From NCBI RefSeq assembly GCF_004919045.1, contig NZ_SWDW01000008.1, positions 1-64,000 on the forward strand: a stretch of DNA of 64,000 nt, written 5' to 3'. Made by a program: the position numbers and the translations under genes. The notes beneath the pieces were generated by a model, which saw only the letters and a list, made by a program, of their open reading frames with translations, was not told the DNA's origin and ran no database searches. Below, in pieces: positions 42,978-51,369 of this stretch; the first letter of the stretch is position 1; the number at the start of each line of letters is the position of its first letter. This stretch comes from Sinomonas albida (GTDB lineage Bacteria > Actinomycetota > Actinomycetes > Actinomycetales > Micrococcaceae).

Positions 42978-43670
42978 ATGGGCCAGTTGGACTCGGCAAA
43001 TCTCCTGCAGATCCTCTCGGAGACGCGCCTTGTCGCGATCATCCGCGGCGATACGCCCCAGAGCGCAGTCGCGGCGGCGCGCGTGCTGTTCGATGCGGGC
43101 GTGAGGCTCGTCGAGATCGCGCTCACCACCCCGGGCGCGCTCGACGCGATCGCGGAGCTCGCCCCGGGTCTGCCCGAGGGCTCCTACCTCGGGGCGGGGA
43201 CCGTGCTGACCGAGGACGACGTCGATGCGGTCGCCGCCGCGGGCGCGCATTTCGTGGTCACCCCTGCGGTGACGGAGTCCGTCGCGTACGCCGTGGACCG
43301 CGGGCTTCCGGTCCTTGCCGGCGCGTTCACTCCGACCGAGGTGCGCGAGGCGTGGCGCGCGGGAGCCGCGGCCGTCAAGGTCTTCCCGGCCTCCGCCGTC
43401 GGACCCGGCTACTTCAAGGCCGTGCACGACCCGTTCCCGGACATCCCGCTCCTCGCGGTCGGCGGCGTCGGGCTCGCCCAGCTGCCCGAGTATCTTGCGG
43501 CAGGGGCCGTGGGCCTCGGCGTGGGCGGCCCGCTCGTCGGGGACGCGGCCCGCGGCGGCGACCTCGAGGCGCTCGCCGAGCGCGCGCGGGCCTTCGTCGC
43601 GGCGGCCGCCCGCGGCGCTGGAGCGCGCGCCGAGTCGGAGACCCAGGCGAGCAGCGAGGCTGGGCGATGA
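42978..43670 (+). CDS. 2-keto-3-deoxy-6-phosphogluconate/galactonate aldolase
   Basis: The 230-residue protein begins at the ATG at 42978. It is a class I aldolase of the Eda/DgoA family: Glu in LVEIALTTPGAL, GAGTVLTEDDVDAV, FVVTPAVTESV and the Schiff-base Lys in AAVKVFPASAVGP, followed by the phosphate-binding AVGGVGLAQLPEYL. It splits KDPG or KDPGal into pyruvate and glyceraldehyde-3-phosphate. In this window it can serve both the galactonate operon and the uronate route. A Glu/Ala-rich tail exceeds the usual length by about 20 residues. Confidence 0.9.
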   Translation: MGQLDSANLLQILSETRLVAIIRGDTPQSAVAAARVLFDAGVRLVEIALTTPGALDAIAELAPGLPEGSYLGAGTVLTEDDVDAVAAAGAHFVVTPAVTESVAYAVDRGLPVLAGAFTPTEVREAWRAGAAAVKVFPASAVGPGYFKAVHDPFPDIPLLAVGGVGLAQLPEYLAAGAVGLGVGGPLVGDAARGGDLEALAERARAFVAAAARGAGARAESETQASSEAGR

Positions 43671-44617
43671 CCGGCGTCGTCCTCTCGCTCGGCGAGGCGC
43701 TCGTGTCGCTGCGCGCCGCCGCGCCGCTCGCGCTCGGCGGGCCGCTCTCCATGCACGCCGCGGGCGCCGAGCTCAACGTCGCGGTGGGGCTCGCGCGGCT
43801 CGGGCACGCGGCGTCGTGGGCGGGCGTGATCGGCGACGACGAGCTCGGCACGTTCGTGCTGCGCTCGCTTGCCGCGGAGAACGTCGACACGGCCGGCGTG
43901 CGGCGCGCCACGCTGCCCACCGCCGTCATGTTCCTCGAGGCGCGCACGCCGGACGTCTCGCGGGTCTTCTATCACCGCCAGGGCGCCGCGGGCGCAGCGC
44001 TCGGCATGCATGACGTGGACCGCATCCTCGACCGCGACGTCGCCTGGCTGCACCTCACGGGGATCACGCCCGCGCTCTCGGAGGGCGCGCGGGCCGCGAC
44101 GCTCCACGCCGCGCAGATCTGCCGCGACCGCAGCATTCCGTTCTCACTCGACGTGAACTTTCGCAGCAAGCTCTGGTCCTCTTCGGAGGCGGAGACCGTT
44201 CTCCCGTGGCTCGCCGAGGGCGCCGCTGTGGTGATCGGCTCTGAGGACGAGCTCGGTCTGGTTGCGCCGTCGGGCGCCGCGAGCTCCGTGGACGGCGCGG
44301 CCTCTGAGCTGCTCGCGGCCGGCGCCGAGGACGTCGTGGTGAAGCTCGGCTCGCGCGGTGCCGCGGCCTACACCGCTGACGGCCGGGTTGAGGCCCCCGC
44401 GTTCGCCGTCTCCGTGCGGGACACGGTGGGCGCCGGCGACGCGTTCACCGCCGGCTACCTCTCCGCGCGGCTCGACCACCTTGACGTCGCGGGCCGGCTG
44501 CGCCGCGGGACCGCGCTCGGGGCGTTCGCCGTGGGCAGCCACGGCGACTGGGAAGGCCTCCCGCGGCGCGACGAGCTCCCGCTCCTCGACACGGAGAGCG
44601 GAGAGACGCACCGTTAG
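43667..44617 (+). CDS. PfkB-family sugar kinase (2-keto-3-deoxygluconate/galactonate kinase)
   Basis: The 316-residue protein overlaps the aldolase stop by 4 nt (ATGA). The ribokinase signatures are AGAELNVAVGLARLG near the N-terminus and DTVGAGDAFTAGYLSARL with the catalytic Asp near the C-terminus. The pairing with an aldolase suggests KDG/KDGal kinase (KdgK/DgoK-like) activity. The window has no other candidate for phosphorylating 2-keto-3-deoxygluconate. Confidence 0.88.
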   Translation: MTGVVLSLGEALVSLRAAAPLALGGPLSMHAAGAELNVAVGLARLGHAASWAGVIGDDELGTFVLRSLAAENVDTAGVRRATLPTAVMFLEARTPDVSRVFYHRQGAAGAALGMHDVDRILDRDVAWLHLTGITPALSEGARAATLHAAQICRDRSIPFSLDVNFRSKLWSSSEAETVLPWLAEGAAVVIGSEDELGLVAPSGAASSVDGAASELLAAGAEDVVVKLGSRGAAAYTADGRVEAPAFAVSVRDTVGAGDAFTAGYLSARLDHLDVAGRLRRGTALGAFAVGSHGDWEGLPRRDELPLLDTESGETHR

Positions 44618-44716
44618 GCCGGAACTTCGCCACGCGTGGTTGGAGCCCTTCACGGTGCGCGGCGCGGCTCCTACGCTGGAAAGACGGACCAGACCGACTC
44701 GCGAGAGGACAAGTCA

Positions 44717-45064
44717 GTGACCGTCAAGCTGAACCAGAAGGCCTTTGACCACGCGAAGGCGCTCGTGCGCGAGGGGAAAGTCGAACGCGACAGCCGCGAC
44801 GACTGGAGCGAGCATGCACCGAGCAATGACGTGCTCAACAAGTTCTTGGACTCGAACGGGCCGCACGAATACGGCCTGTGGTTCCTCGGAGTCGACGATG
44901 AGTTCTCCGAGGGCCAGAAGGGGTACTACAAGTTCCCCTTCGGCGACCTCAAGAAGGTGCACCGTTGCGCGGTCATCTCGGGTGAGAGCCGCGCAAGCCA
45001 GTACAACCACGACGACATCCGGAAGGCCCTCGGGGACCTGCTCGACCGCATCGATGAGTCCTAG
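44717..45064 (+). CDS. Conserved hypothetical protein
   Basis: The 115-residue soluble protein starts at the GTG at 44717 ((V)TVKLNQKAFDHAKALVREGK...). Recognisable pieces are DDWSEHAPSNDVLNKFLDSN, GLWFLGVDDEFSEGQKGYYK, FPFGDLKKVHRCAVISGESR and a C-terminal helix. The pattern looks conserved among actinobacteria but I know no function. It stands between the galactonate operon and a LacI-regulated gene, with its own upstream GAGAGGAC. Confidence 0.78.
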   Translation: MTVKLNQKAFDHAKALVREGKVERDSRDDWSEHAPSNDVLNKFLDSNGPHEYGLWFLGVDDEFSEGQKGYYKFPFGDLKKVHRCAVISGESRASQYNHDDIRKALGDLLDRIDES

Positions 45065-45104
45065 GATTCCGCCCCGGCCGGTCCACTTCGGGCATGGCAA
45101 AGAT

Positions 45105-45143
45105 GGCAAGCGATTGCCTTGCCGTGGCGTGACTCACTAGGTT
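45105..45143 (+). promoter_or_regulatory. Promoter with regulon operator (site 1)
   Basis: GGCAAGCGATTGCC (45105-45118) overlaps the -35 TTGCCT (45114-45119). The -10 TAGGTT (45138-45143) follows after 18 bp. The GTG start at 45150 is 6 nt past the -10, suggesting a leaderless mRNA. The same operator-promoter geometry appears at 46470, 49886 and 57190. Confidence 0.8.
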
Positions 45144-45149
45144 GAAGAG

Positions 45150-46220
45150 GTGCCCGTTGACGTGTCACCCAAGCCTGCGCAGCCCGAACCCGTGGTGAGG
45201 AGGGCCGCCGTCGTTGGCTGCGGCGACATCTCCGCCCAGCATTTCGGGGCTATCGAGACGCTCGACGGCGTTGAACTCGCTGGTGTCGTCGACACAGACG
45301 CGGACCGCAGGGCGGCCGCCTCCGCGGCGCACGGCGTCCCGGGGTACGCAAGCCTCGGCGAGCTGCTCGCGGCAGGAGGCATCGACGTCGTGCATCTGTG
45401 CACGCCGCACAACACCCACGCGCTGCTCGCCCAGGAGGCCCTCGCCCGCGGCGTCAACGTGCTCACGGAAAAGCCCGTGGCCCACACGCTCGCCGACGCC
45501 GAGGCGCTCGCCGAGGCGTCCCGCGCCGCGTTCGCCGAGCGCGGGACCCAGCTCGGGGTGTGCTTCCAGAATCGGTACAACGCGCCCGTCCTCGCGCTCC
45601 GTGAGCTGCTGGATTCAGGGAGCCTCGGGCGGATCCTCGGGGCGAACGCGACCGTCATGTGGCACCGGACCCCCGAGTACTACGCGGCGCGCCCGTGGCG
45701 GGCCACCTGGGCTGGCAGCGGCGGCGGGCTTCTCATGAACCAGGCGATCCACACGCTCGACCTGCTCCAGTGGCTCGTCGGGCCGGCCGTCATGGTGGGC
45801 GGCGCCGCGTCGACGCGCGCGCTCGCGGGGGCGATCGAGGTCGAGGACACGGCGGACCTCCTCCTTGAGCACACGACGGCCGACGGCGGGCGAGTGCGGT
45901 CGGTCTTCTACGCGACGAACGCGAACGGGATCAACGCGCCCGTGACGCTCGACATCGTCACGGAGGGCGCCGCCTTGAGCCTGCGCGGCGAGCTCACGGT
46001 GCGATATGCGGACGGGCGCGTGGACGTGATCGCCGAGGCGGGGGTCCTCGCGGGCGAGCGGAGCTATTGGGGCGCGTCGCACCGCCTCCTCATCGCGGAC
46101 TTCTACGCATCGCTGGGCGCGGAGCGGCCGTTCTGGATCGGGGCCGAGGAGGCGACGGCCTCGTTGCGGCTCATCAAGGACGTGTACGCGTCCTCGTACG
46201 CGCCCGGGAACTGGGTCTAG
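45150..46220 (+). CDS. Gfo/Idh/MocA-family oxidoreductase
   Basis: The 356-residue protein starts at the GTG at 45150. It has the Rossmann AAVVGCGDISAQHFGAIE, the EKP motif in NVLTEKPVAHTLAD, FQNRYNAP and the active-site LMNQAIHTLDLLQWLVGP. It is probably an NAD(P)-dependent dehydrogenase for a uronate- or sugar-derived compound. It is the first member of the LacI regulon inferred from the shared operator, and is followed by repeat array B. Confidence 0.9.
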   Translation: MPVDVSPKPAQPEPVVRRAAVVGCGDISAQHFGAIETLDGVELAGVVDTDADRRAAASAAHGVPGYASLGELLAAGGIDVVHLCTPHNTHALLAQEALARGVNVLTEKPVAHTLADAEALAEASRAAFAERGTQLGVCFQNRYNAPVLALRELLDSGSLGRILGANATVMWHRTPEYYAARPWRATWAGSGGGLLMNQAIHTLDLLQWLVGPAVMVGGAASTRALAGAIEVEDTADLLLEHTTADGGRVRSVFYATNANGINAPVTLDIVTEGAALSLRGELTVRYADGRVDVIAEAGVLAGERSYWGASHRLLIADFYASLGAERPFWIGAEEATASLRLIKDVYASSYAPGNWV

Positions 46221-46253
46221 GCGGGCGCGCCACCCCCCGCCCCCCTCTACGTT

Positions 46254-46436
46254 TCGGGTACAGATACTGCCGCTCAGGAGCGTTTCGGGTACAGATCATC
46301 GGCACCCGAAATGGTGTGGGGTGGGGAGTTTCTGTACCCGAGATGGTGTGGGGTGGGGAGTTTCTGTACCCGAGATGGTGTGGGTGGAGAGTTTCTGTAC
46401 CCGAGATGGGTGTGGCTGGGGAGTTTCTGTACCCGA
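46254..46436. repeat. Inverted repeat array B (31/32-bp periodic)
   Basis: TCGGGTAC lies at 46254 and 46285 (31 bp apart). Inverse copies GTACCCGA lie at 46334, 46366, 46397 and 46429, and a variant GCACCCGA at 46302, at steps of 32, 32, 31 and 32 bp. The central 25 bp (46285-46309) is the same imperfect palindrome as in array A. Right linkers are G-rich (ATGGTGTGGGGTGGGGAG). This array lies between two same-strand genes, just upstream of an operator-promoter. Confidence 0.93.
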
Positions 46437-46469
46437 GACGGGTGTGGGAGGGGGTGGTTGGCAATTGGT

Positions 46470-46508
46470 GGCAAACGGTTTCCATCGTGTGCCACTTCTG
46501 CCTACGGT
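46470..46508 (+). promoter_or_regulatory. Promoter with regulon operator (site 2)
   Basis: GGCAAACGGTTTCC (46470-46483) overlaps the -35 TTTCCA (46479-46484). The -10 TACGGT (46503-46508) follows after 18 bp. It is the weakest match of the four operators but keeps the same geometry. Confidence 0.7.
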
Positions 46509-46562
46509 GGGAGATGTGTGACGGCCGTCACCGCGGCCGCTGGAACAACGAGGAGAACAGCG

Positions 46563-47423
46563 ATGGCCAGAATCGGCGTCCAGGCGATGATGCTCCGGGA
46601 GAGCTTCGAAAAGATCGGCCCCTTCGAGACGCTCCGCAAGGTGGCGGAGATCGGCTACCGCGCGGTGGAGGTTTCCCAGATCCCGATGGACCAGGCCAAC
46701 GTGGCCGAACTCGAGCGGGCCCGCGGCGAGCTCGGGGTCGAGTTCGCCGCACTCTCCGCGCAGCTCGAAGGCGAGAGCGGCGCCACCCCGTACCCGCTCG
46801 CGGTCGACGTCGACCGGACTGTCGCGGACTGCCGGCGCCTCGGCACGGACATGCTCCGGATCGGCATGGCCCCGATGTTCGAGCTGCAGAGCGAAGCCAG
46901 CGTGGTTGACTACGCGAAGCGCGCAGAGAAGGCCGCGCAGGCGCTCGCCGGCGAGGGCATCTCGCTGTACTACCACAACCACCACATCGAGTTCGCGAAG
47001 ATGAGCGGCCGCTACATCATGGACATCCTCGCCGAGGAGGCACCGAGCATGGGGCTCGAGGTCGACGTCCACTGGGTCCAGCGCGGCGGCCTCGACCCGG
47101 TCCGCACGCTCCACAAGTACGCCGGCCGCACGGCCATGGTCCACCTCAAGGACTACCGCATCGGCGCGCTCTCCGAGGCCGGCGTAAAGGCGCACGCGGA
47201 GGGCAACCACGAGGTCTTCATGCGCGAATTCGCCGACATCGTCCAGTTCGCGGAGGTTGGGGAGGGCAACCTCGACTTCGCCACGATCGTCCCCACCGCC
47301 ATCGAGAACGGTGCGAAGTACCTGCTCGTGGAGCAGGACCGGCTCTACGGCCGCACCGTGTTCGAGGCCCTCACGATCTCCCACGAGAACCTCGTGAACC
47401 TCGGGTTCCAGGATCTCTTCTAA
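46563..47423 (+). CDS. Sugar phosphate isomerase/epimerase (TIM barrel)
   Basis: The 286-residue protein begins at the ATG at 46563 behind GAGGAGAAC. Metal-site candidates are Glu in YRAVEVSQIP, the His pair in LYYHNHHIEFAK, GLEVDVHWVQRGGLDP and HLKDYRIGAL, and a terminal Glu in YLLVEQDRLYG. It belongs to the xylose isomerase-like barrel family (IolE and relatives). It is transcribed from the array-B-side promoter together with the oxidoreductase 30 bp downstream. Confidence 0.9.
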   Translation: MARIGVQAMMLRESFEKIGPFETLRKVAEIGYRAVEVSQIPMDQANVAELERARGELGVEFAALSAQLEGESGATPYPLAVDVDRTVADCRRLGTDMLRIGMAPMFELQSEASVVDYAKRAEKAAQALAGEGISLYYHNHHIEFAKMSGRYIMDILAEEAPSMGLEVDVHWVQRGGLDPVRTLHKYAGRTAMVHLKDYRIGALSEAGVKAHAEGNHEVFMREFADIVQFAEVGEGNLDFATIVPTAIENGAKYLLVEQDRLYGRTVFEALTISHENLVNLGFQDLF

Positions 47424-47453
47424 GCCTCCCACCCCCTAACACAGGAGCAAGCA

Positions 47454-48620
47454 ATGAGCAGGAAAGTCCGCCTCGGCCTGGCCGGGTTCGGCCACCAGGG
47501 CAGCGGCTACGCAGCACGCATCGCAGAGGGGAAGGTGCCGAACCTCGAGCTCGTCGCGGTCATGGACATCGACCCCGAGCGCCGCGCGCTCGCGGCCGAA
47601 CGGCACCCCGACGCGACGGTCTTCGACAACTACACCGCGATGCTCGAGTCCGGCGAGATCGAGGCCGTCATCGTCACGGCCCCGCACTACTTCCACCCGC
47701 CGATGGGCATCGAGGCCCTCGAGCACGGCCTTCACGTGCTCGTCGACAAGCCCGCGGGCGTCTACACGAAGCAGGTCCTCGAGCTCAACGCGGTCGCGGC
47801 GTCCAAGCCCGAGCTGACGTTCGCGATCATGTTCAACCAGCGGACCAGCCCGCTGTACAGCAAGATCAAGGAGATCCTCGACGCGGGCCAGCTCGGCGCG
47901 ATCCGGCGCACGAACTGGCTCAACACCAACTGGTACCGGCCGCAGGCCTACTACAACCAGAGCGACTGGCGCGCCACGTGGGGCGGCGAGGGCGGCGGCA
48001 TCCTCGTGAACCAGTCCCCGCACAACCTGGACATGTGGCAGTGGCTCTGCGGCGTGCCGAAGAGCGTCTTCGCGAAGGCCACCTTCGGCTTCCGCCGGGA
48101 CATCGAGGTCGAGGACGAGGTCCTCGTGGTCATCGACTACGGCAACGGCGCATACGGCACGTACTCGGCCGGGACCCACGAGCTCGTGGGGACCGATCGC
48201 CTCGAGATCACAGGCGACCGCGGCAAGATCGTGGTGACGGACGCCAAGACCCTCGACGTGACGCTCTACAAGCGCTCCGAGCAGGAGATCAACGCGAGCA
48301 TCGGCCCGGGCGAGATCTGGAAGATGACGAGCGGCGAGTTCGATCCCGAGGAGTACTTCACGCACGAGGTGCTCGAGTTCGACAACGCGTGGTCCGGCCA
48401 GCACGAGCGGGTCCTCCAGAACTTCGGGGCGAACATCCTCGACGGCACCCCGCTCATCGCGCCTGGCAGCGACGGCGTCATGGGCGTGCGGCTCGCGAAC
48501 GCGATCCACCTCTCGGCGTGGACCGGCAAGGAAGTGCCGATCGACTTCGACGACGACGAGTTCCTCGCCGAGCTCAACAAGAAGATCGCCGAAGAGGGCA
48601 AGTTCCCGCAGCGCGGCTGA
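47454..48620 (+). CDS. Gfo/Idh/MocA-family oxidoreductase
   Basis: The 388-residue protein (MSRKVRLGLAGFGHQGSGYA...) follows ACAGGAGC. It has the EKP-equivalent DKPAGVYTKQ (Asp replaces Glu), AIMFNQRTSPLYSK and the active-site ILVNQSPHNLDMWQWLCGVP. It pairs with the isomerase upstream, as such enzymes often act in series on keto-sugars. The operon ends at the strong hairpin at 48748. Confidence 0.9.
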   Translation: MSRKVRLGLAGFGHQGSGYAARIAEGKVPNLELVAVMDIDPERRALAAERHPDATVFDNYTAMLESGEIEAVIVTAPHYFHPPMGIEALEHGLHVLVDKPAGVYTKQVLELNAVAASKPELTFAIMFNQRTSPLYSKIKEILDAGQLGAIRRTNWLNTNWYRPQAYYNQSDWRATWGGEGGGILVNQSPHNLDMWQWLCGVPKSVFAKATFGFRRDIEVEDEVLVVIDYGNGAYGTYSAGTHELVGTDRLEITGDRGKIVVTDAKTLDVTLYKRSEQEINASIGPGEIWKMTSGEFDPEEYFTHEVLEFDNAWSGQHERVLQNFGANILDGTPLIAPGSDGVMGVRLANAIHLSAWTGKEVPIDFDDDEFLAELNKKIAEEGKFPQRG

Positions 48621-48747
48621 CGGCTGCGCCAGACGGGCGCGTTCCATCCTGACCTTCTTTCGCGGGCGCAGCCGCGGGAGATCGGCGCGCCGCGCGGTGT
48701 GTCGCGGCTTCCCGCGTAGAAGAAGGTCGGGAACGGACGGCCAGTGA

Positions 48748-48783
48748 GCGGACGACGGCGGGTGCGCACCCGCCGTCGTCCGC
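48748..48783. terminator. 36-bp perfect palindrome, bidirectional terminator
   Basis: GCGGACGACGGCGGGTGC is followed immediately by its full reverse complement, then TTTGCTG. It lies between convergent genes and should end transcription from both sides. An 18-bp perfect stem with no spacer is unusually long. Confidence 0.8.
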
Positions 48784-48833
48784 TTTGCTGTGCTCGGGGG
48801 CTTTGCTGTGGCCGGGGCTTCGGTGTGGTCGGG

Positions 48834-49853
48834 TCAGCCCCGGGCGGGGCCGGTCGACGCGCGGATCTTGAGGTGCGTCGGCATGACCGCGAGCTTGCGC
48901 GGGGTGCCGCCGTGGATCGGGTCGAGCTGCGCCATGAGCATCGAGACCGCGACGCGGCCCGCCTGCTCCACGGGCGAGGCGATCGTGGTGAGCGGCGGGT
49001 TGCAGAAGTCCGAGCCGAACATGTCGTCGCAGCCCACGATGCTCACGTCGAGGGGCACGCGCACGCCGCGCTCGTGGAACCGCTGGAGCATGCCGATGGC
49101 GAGCAGGTCGTTGAAGGCGATCATCGCCGTAGCCCCGGTGCTGAGTGCGGCGTCCGCCGCGGCCGCGCCTGAGAACGCCGTTGGAGCGTACGGGCCGATG
49201 CGCATGGCCGTCATGCCGCGCTTCGCGGCGGCCTCCTCGATTGCCTTCCAACGCCGGTGGTTGGACCAGGAGCTCGTGGGCCCTGCCGCGTAGACCACGG
49301 ACTTGTGCCCGAAAGAGGCGAGGTGCTCGAGGGCCTGGACTACGGCGCTCGGAGTGTCGATGAGCACGGTGGGGGCGTCCGCGGTCGCCCGGTTGATCGT
49401 CACGAGCGGCTGCCGCAGTGCTGTGTCCGCGAGCTGCTGGTCGGTGAGGCGCGACGCGGCGAGGACCGCGCCGTCCGTCGAGCGCCGAAGCTTGCGCAGC
49501 GTGTCGAGCTCGACGTCGGTCGCCTCCTCGGTGTCGACGAGGAGCTGCGTGTAGCCCGAGGCCTTCAGCTGGTGCTGAGTGCCACGGATGATGTCGAAGA
49601 AGAACGGGTTCGTGATGTCGGGCACCAGGACGGCGATGACTCCCGTGCGCCCCGAGCTGAGCCCGCGCGCCTGACTGCTCGGAACATAGTGCAGCTCAGA
49701 GGCGATCCGCTCGATCTTCTCCCGGGTCCGCGCGTTGACGCGCTGCGGATTCGACAGTGCGCGGGACACCGTGGAGGTGGCAACGCCGGCGATCTCCGCG
49801 ATGTCGCGGATGGTTGGCATCCGGTCGGCGGAGGACTGGGAGTCTGGGGTCAT
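48834..49853 (-). CDS. LacI-family regulator of the uronate regulon
   Basis: The 339-residue protein starts at the ATG at 49853; an ATG 9 nt upstream is also possible, and neither has a clear ribosome binding site. The HTH is canonical: TIRDIAEIAGVATSTVSRAL, with the hinge LHYVPSSQARGLSSG and the sensor domain from VIAVLVPDITNPFF. It is divergent from the ABC operon, and GGCAATCGCTTGCC lies between them. The same operator occurs at three other promoters, so it likely controls genes at 45150, 46563, 49992 and 57267, as well as itself. Confidence 0.9.
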   Translation of the reverse strand: MTPDSQSSADRMPTIRDIAEIAGVATSTVSRALSNPQRVNARTREKIERIASELHYVPSSQARGLSSGRTGVIAVLVPDITNPFFFDIIRGTQHQLKASGYTQLLVDTEEATDVELDTLRKLRRSTDGAVLAASRLTDQQLADTALRQPLVTINRATADAPTVLIDTPSAVVQALEHLASFGHKSVVYAAGPTSSWSNHRRWKAIEEAAAKRGMTAMRIGPYAPTAFSGAAAADAALSTGATAMIAFNDLLAIGMLQRFHERGVRVPLDVSIVGCDDMFGSDFCNPPLTTIASPVEQAGRVAVSMLMAQLDPIHGGTPRKLAVMPTHLKIRASTGPARG

Positions 49854-49885
49854 GCATGCCATTGCAGCATCTTTGGCAAACCGAT

Positions 49886-49924
49886 GGCAATCGCTTGCCG
49901 TTGGTTTTCCTTTTTTCCTAAGCT
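49886..49924 (+). promoter_or_regulatory. Promoter with regulon operator (site 3)
   Basis: GGCAATCGCTTGCC (49886-49899) overlaps the -35 TTGCCG (49895-49900). The -10 TAAGCT (49919-49924) follows after 18 bp. The site also lies in front of the divergent LacI gene, so it can serve autoregulation. A half site GGCAAA occurs at 49875. Confidence 0.82.
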
Positions 49925-49991
49925 CATCGTTATCGATGCATGGGGTGAGCTGAATCACATCGGCCGCCCGCACAACTCAAGGAGGAGATTC

Positions 49992-51341
49992 ATGCGTTTT
50001 GGCAAGAAGGCCGCTCTGGCCTCCATTGCGACGGCCGCAGCCCTCGCCCTTTCTGCCTGTGGGGGTGGCACCTCTGGCGGCAACTCCTCCGGCGGGGCCG
50101 TCAACGGTGCCGGCAAGACGCTCGATGTCTTCATCGGCAAGAGCACGACTTTCCCGCAGCAGCAGCAGCAGTGGATGGACGACACGGCCGCCACGTTCAA
50201 GAAGAACACGGGCGCCGATCTGAAGTTCGAGACGTTCTCCTCGGGCAACGACGAGCTCACCAAGATCCAGACCTCTGCCGTCTCCGGCCAGGGTCCTGAC
50301 ATCTACGCCCTTGGCACCACGTTCACCCCGACGGCCGTCGCGACCGGGGCGTTCGCCCAGCTGAGCGACTCCGACTGGAACGCCCTGGGCGGCAAGTCCA
50401 AGTTCAACCAGTCGGCCCTCGGGATCTCCGGCCCTGACAAGGACCACCTCTACGCCGTCCCGTTCTCGAGCCGGCCCTTCGTCATGGCCTACAACAAGAA
50501 CCTCCTCAAGGCCGCCGGCATCGACAAGCCCCCGACAACGTGGAACGAGCTCGAGCAGGACGCCAAGAAGGTCAACGACCCGTCCAAGGGCATCTACGGC
50601 ATGTCCGTGGGCTACAAGGACGGCTTCTCCCCGTGGAAGTACATCTGGGCGTTCTCCGAGCAGCAGGGCCAGAAGCTCGTGGACGGCAAGAATGCCAACA
50701 TCGCGAATGACACCGTGACGAACGCGTACCAGACCTACTTCGGCTGGCTCACGAAGGACAAGGTCGTTGACCCTGCGTCGGTCGGCTGGACCGACAGCCA
50801 GGCGCTCGCGAACTTCGCGTCCGGCAAGTCCGTCTTCTTCCCGATGACGTCGATCAGCTCCGAGGTGACCCTCGACAAGTCGGCGATCAAGGACCAGTAC
50901 GACTACGCGCTCATGCCGACGTCGATCAACGGCTCGAACCCGAACGGCGGCACCCCGGTGGCGTCGATCCTCTCGGGCGACAACATGGGCATCGCGTCCT
51001 ACACGAAGAACAAGGACCTCGCCCTGGCCTTCCTCAAGCAGGTCACGGACAAGGACGCGCAGATCAACTACCAGAAGCTGTTCGGTGATCTGCCGACCAA
51101 CCAGGAAGCCCTCGCCACGTTCGGTTCCGCGCCGCACATGGCCGGTGTGACGGATGCTGCGGGCAAGTCCTACGCGACGCCGTTCACGGGTGCCTGGGCC
51201 GATATCCAGCTCGCCCTCGTCAACGTCGTAGTGCAGAGCATCCCGGACCTCTCGTCTGGGAACGTCTCCGACTCCAACCTGAGCCAGCGCATCAAGACTG
51301 CGCAGAACAGCGCGCAGCAGTCGCTGAGCCGAGCCAAGTAG
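49992..51341 (+). CDS. Sugar-binding lipoprotein of the uronate-side ABC importer
   Basis: The 449-residue protein starts at the ATG at 49992 behind GGAGGAG. Its lipobox is ALALSACGGG, followed by a Gly/Ser linker. The SBP_bac_1 body has TGADLKFETFSSGNDELTKI, PFSSRPFVMAYNKNLLKAAG and GDNMGIASYTKNKDLALAFL. With the uronate catabolic genes downstream it probably binds uronic-acid-containing oligosaccharides, but no ligand residue proves this. Confidence 0.92.
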   Translation: MRFGKKAALASIATAAALALSACGGGTSGGNSSGGAVNGAGKTLDVFIGKSTTFPQQQQQWMDDTAATFKKNTGADLKFETFSSGNDELTKIQTSAVSGQGPDIYALGTTFTPTAVATGAFAQLSDSDWNALGGKSKFNQSALGISGPDKDHLYAVPFSSRPFVMAYNKNLLKAAGIDKPPTTWNELEQDAKKVNDPSKGIYGMSVGYKDGFSPWKYIWAFSEQQGQKLVDGKNANIANDTVTNAYQTYFGWLTKDKVVDPASVGWTDSQALANFASGKSVFFPMTSISSEVTLDKSAIKDQYDYALMPTSINGSNPNGGTPVASILSGDNMGIASYTKNKDLALAFLKQVTDKDAQINYQKLFGDLPTNQEALATFGSAPHMAGVTDAAGKSYATPFTGAWADIQLALVNVVVQSIPDLSSGNVSDSNLSQRIKTAQNSAQQSLSRAK

Positions 51342-51369
51342 TCCGCCCTCGCGGATCCTGAGGTAAATC

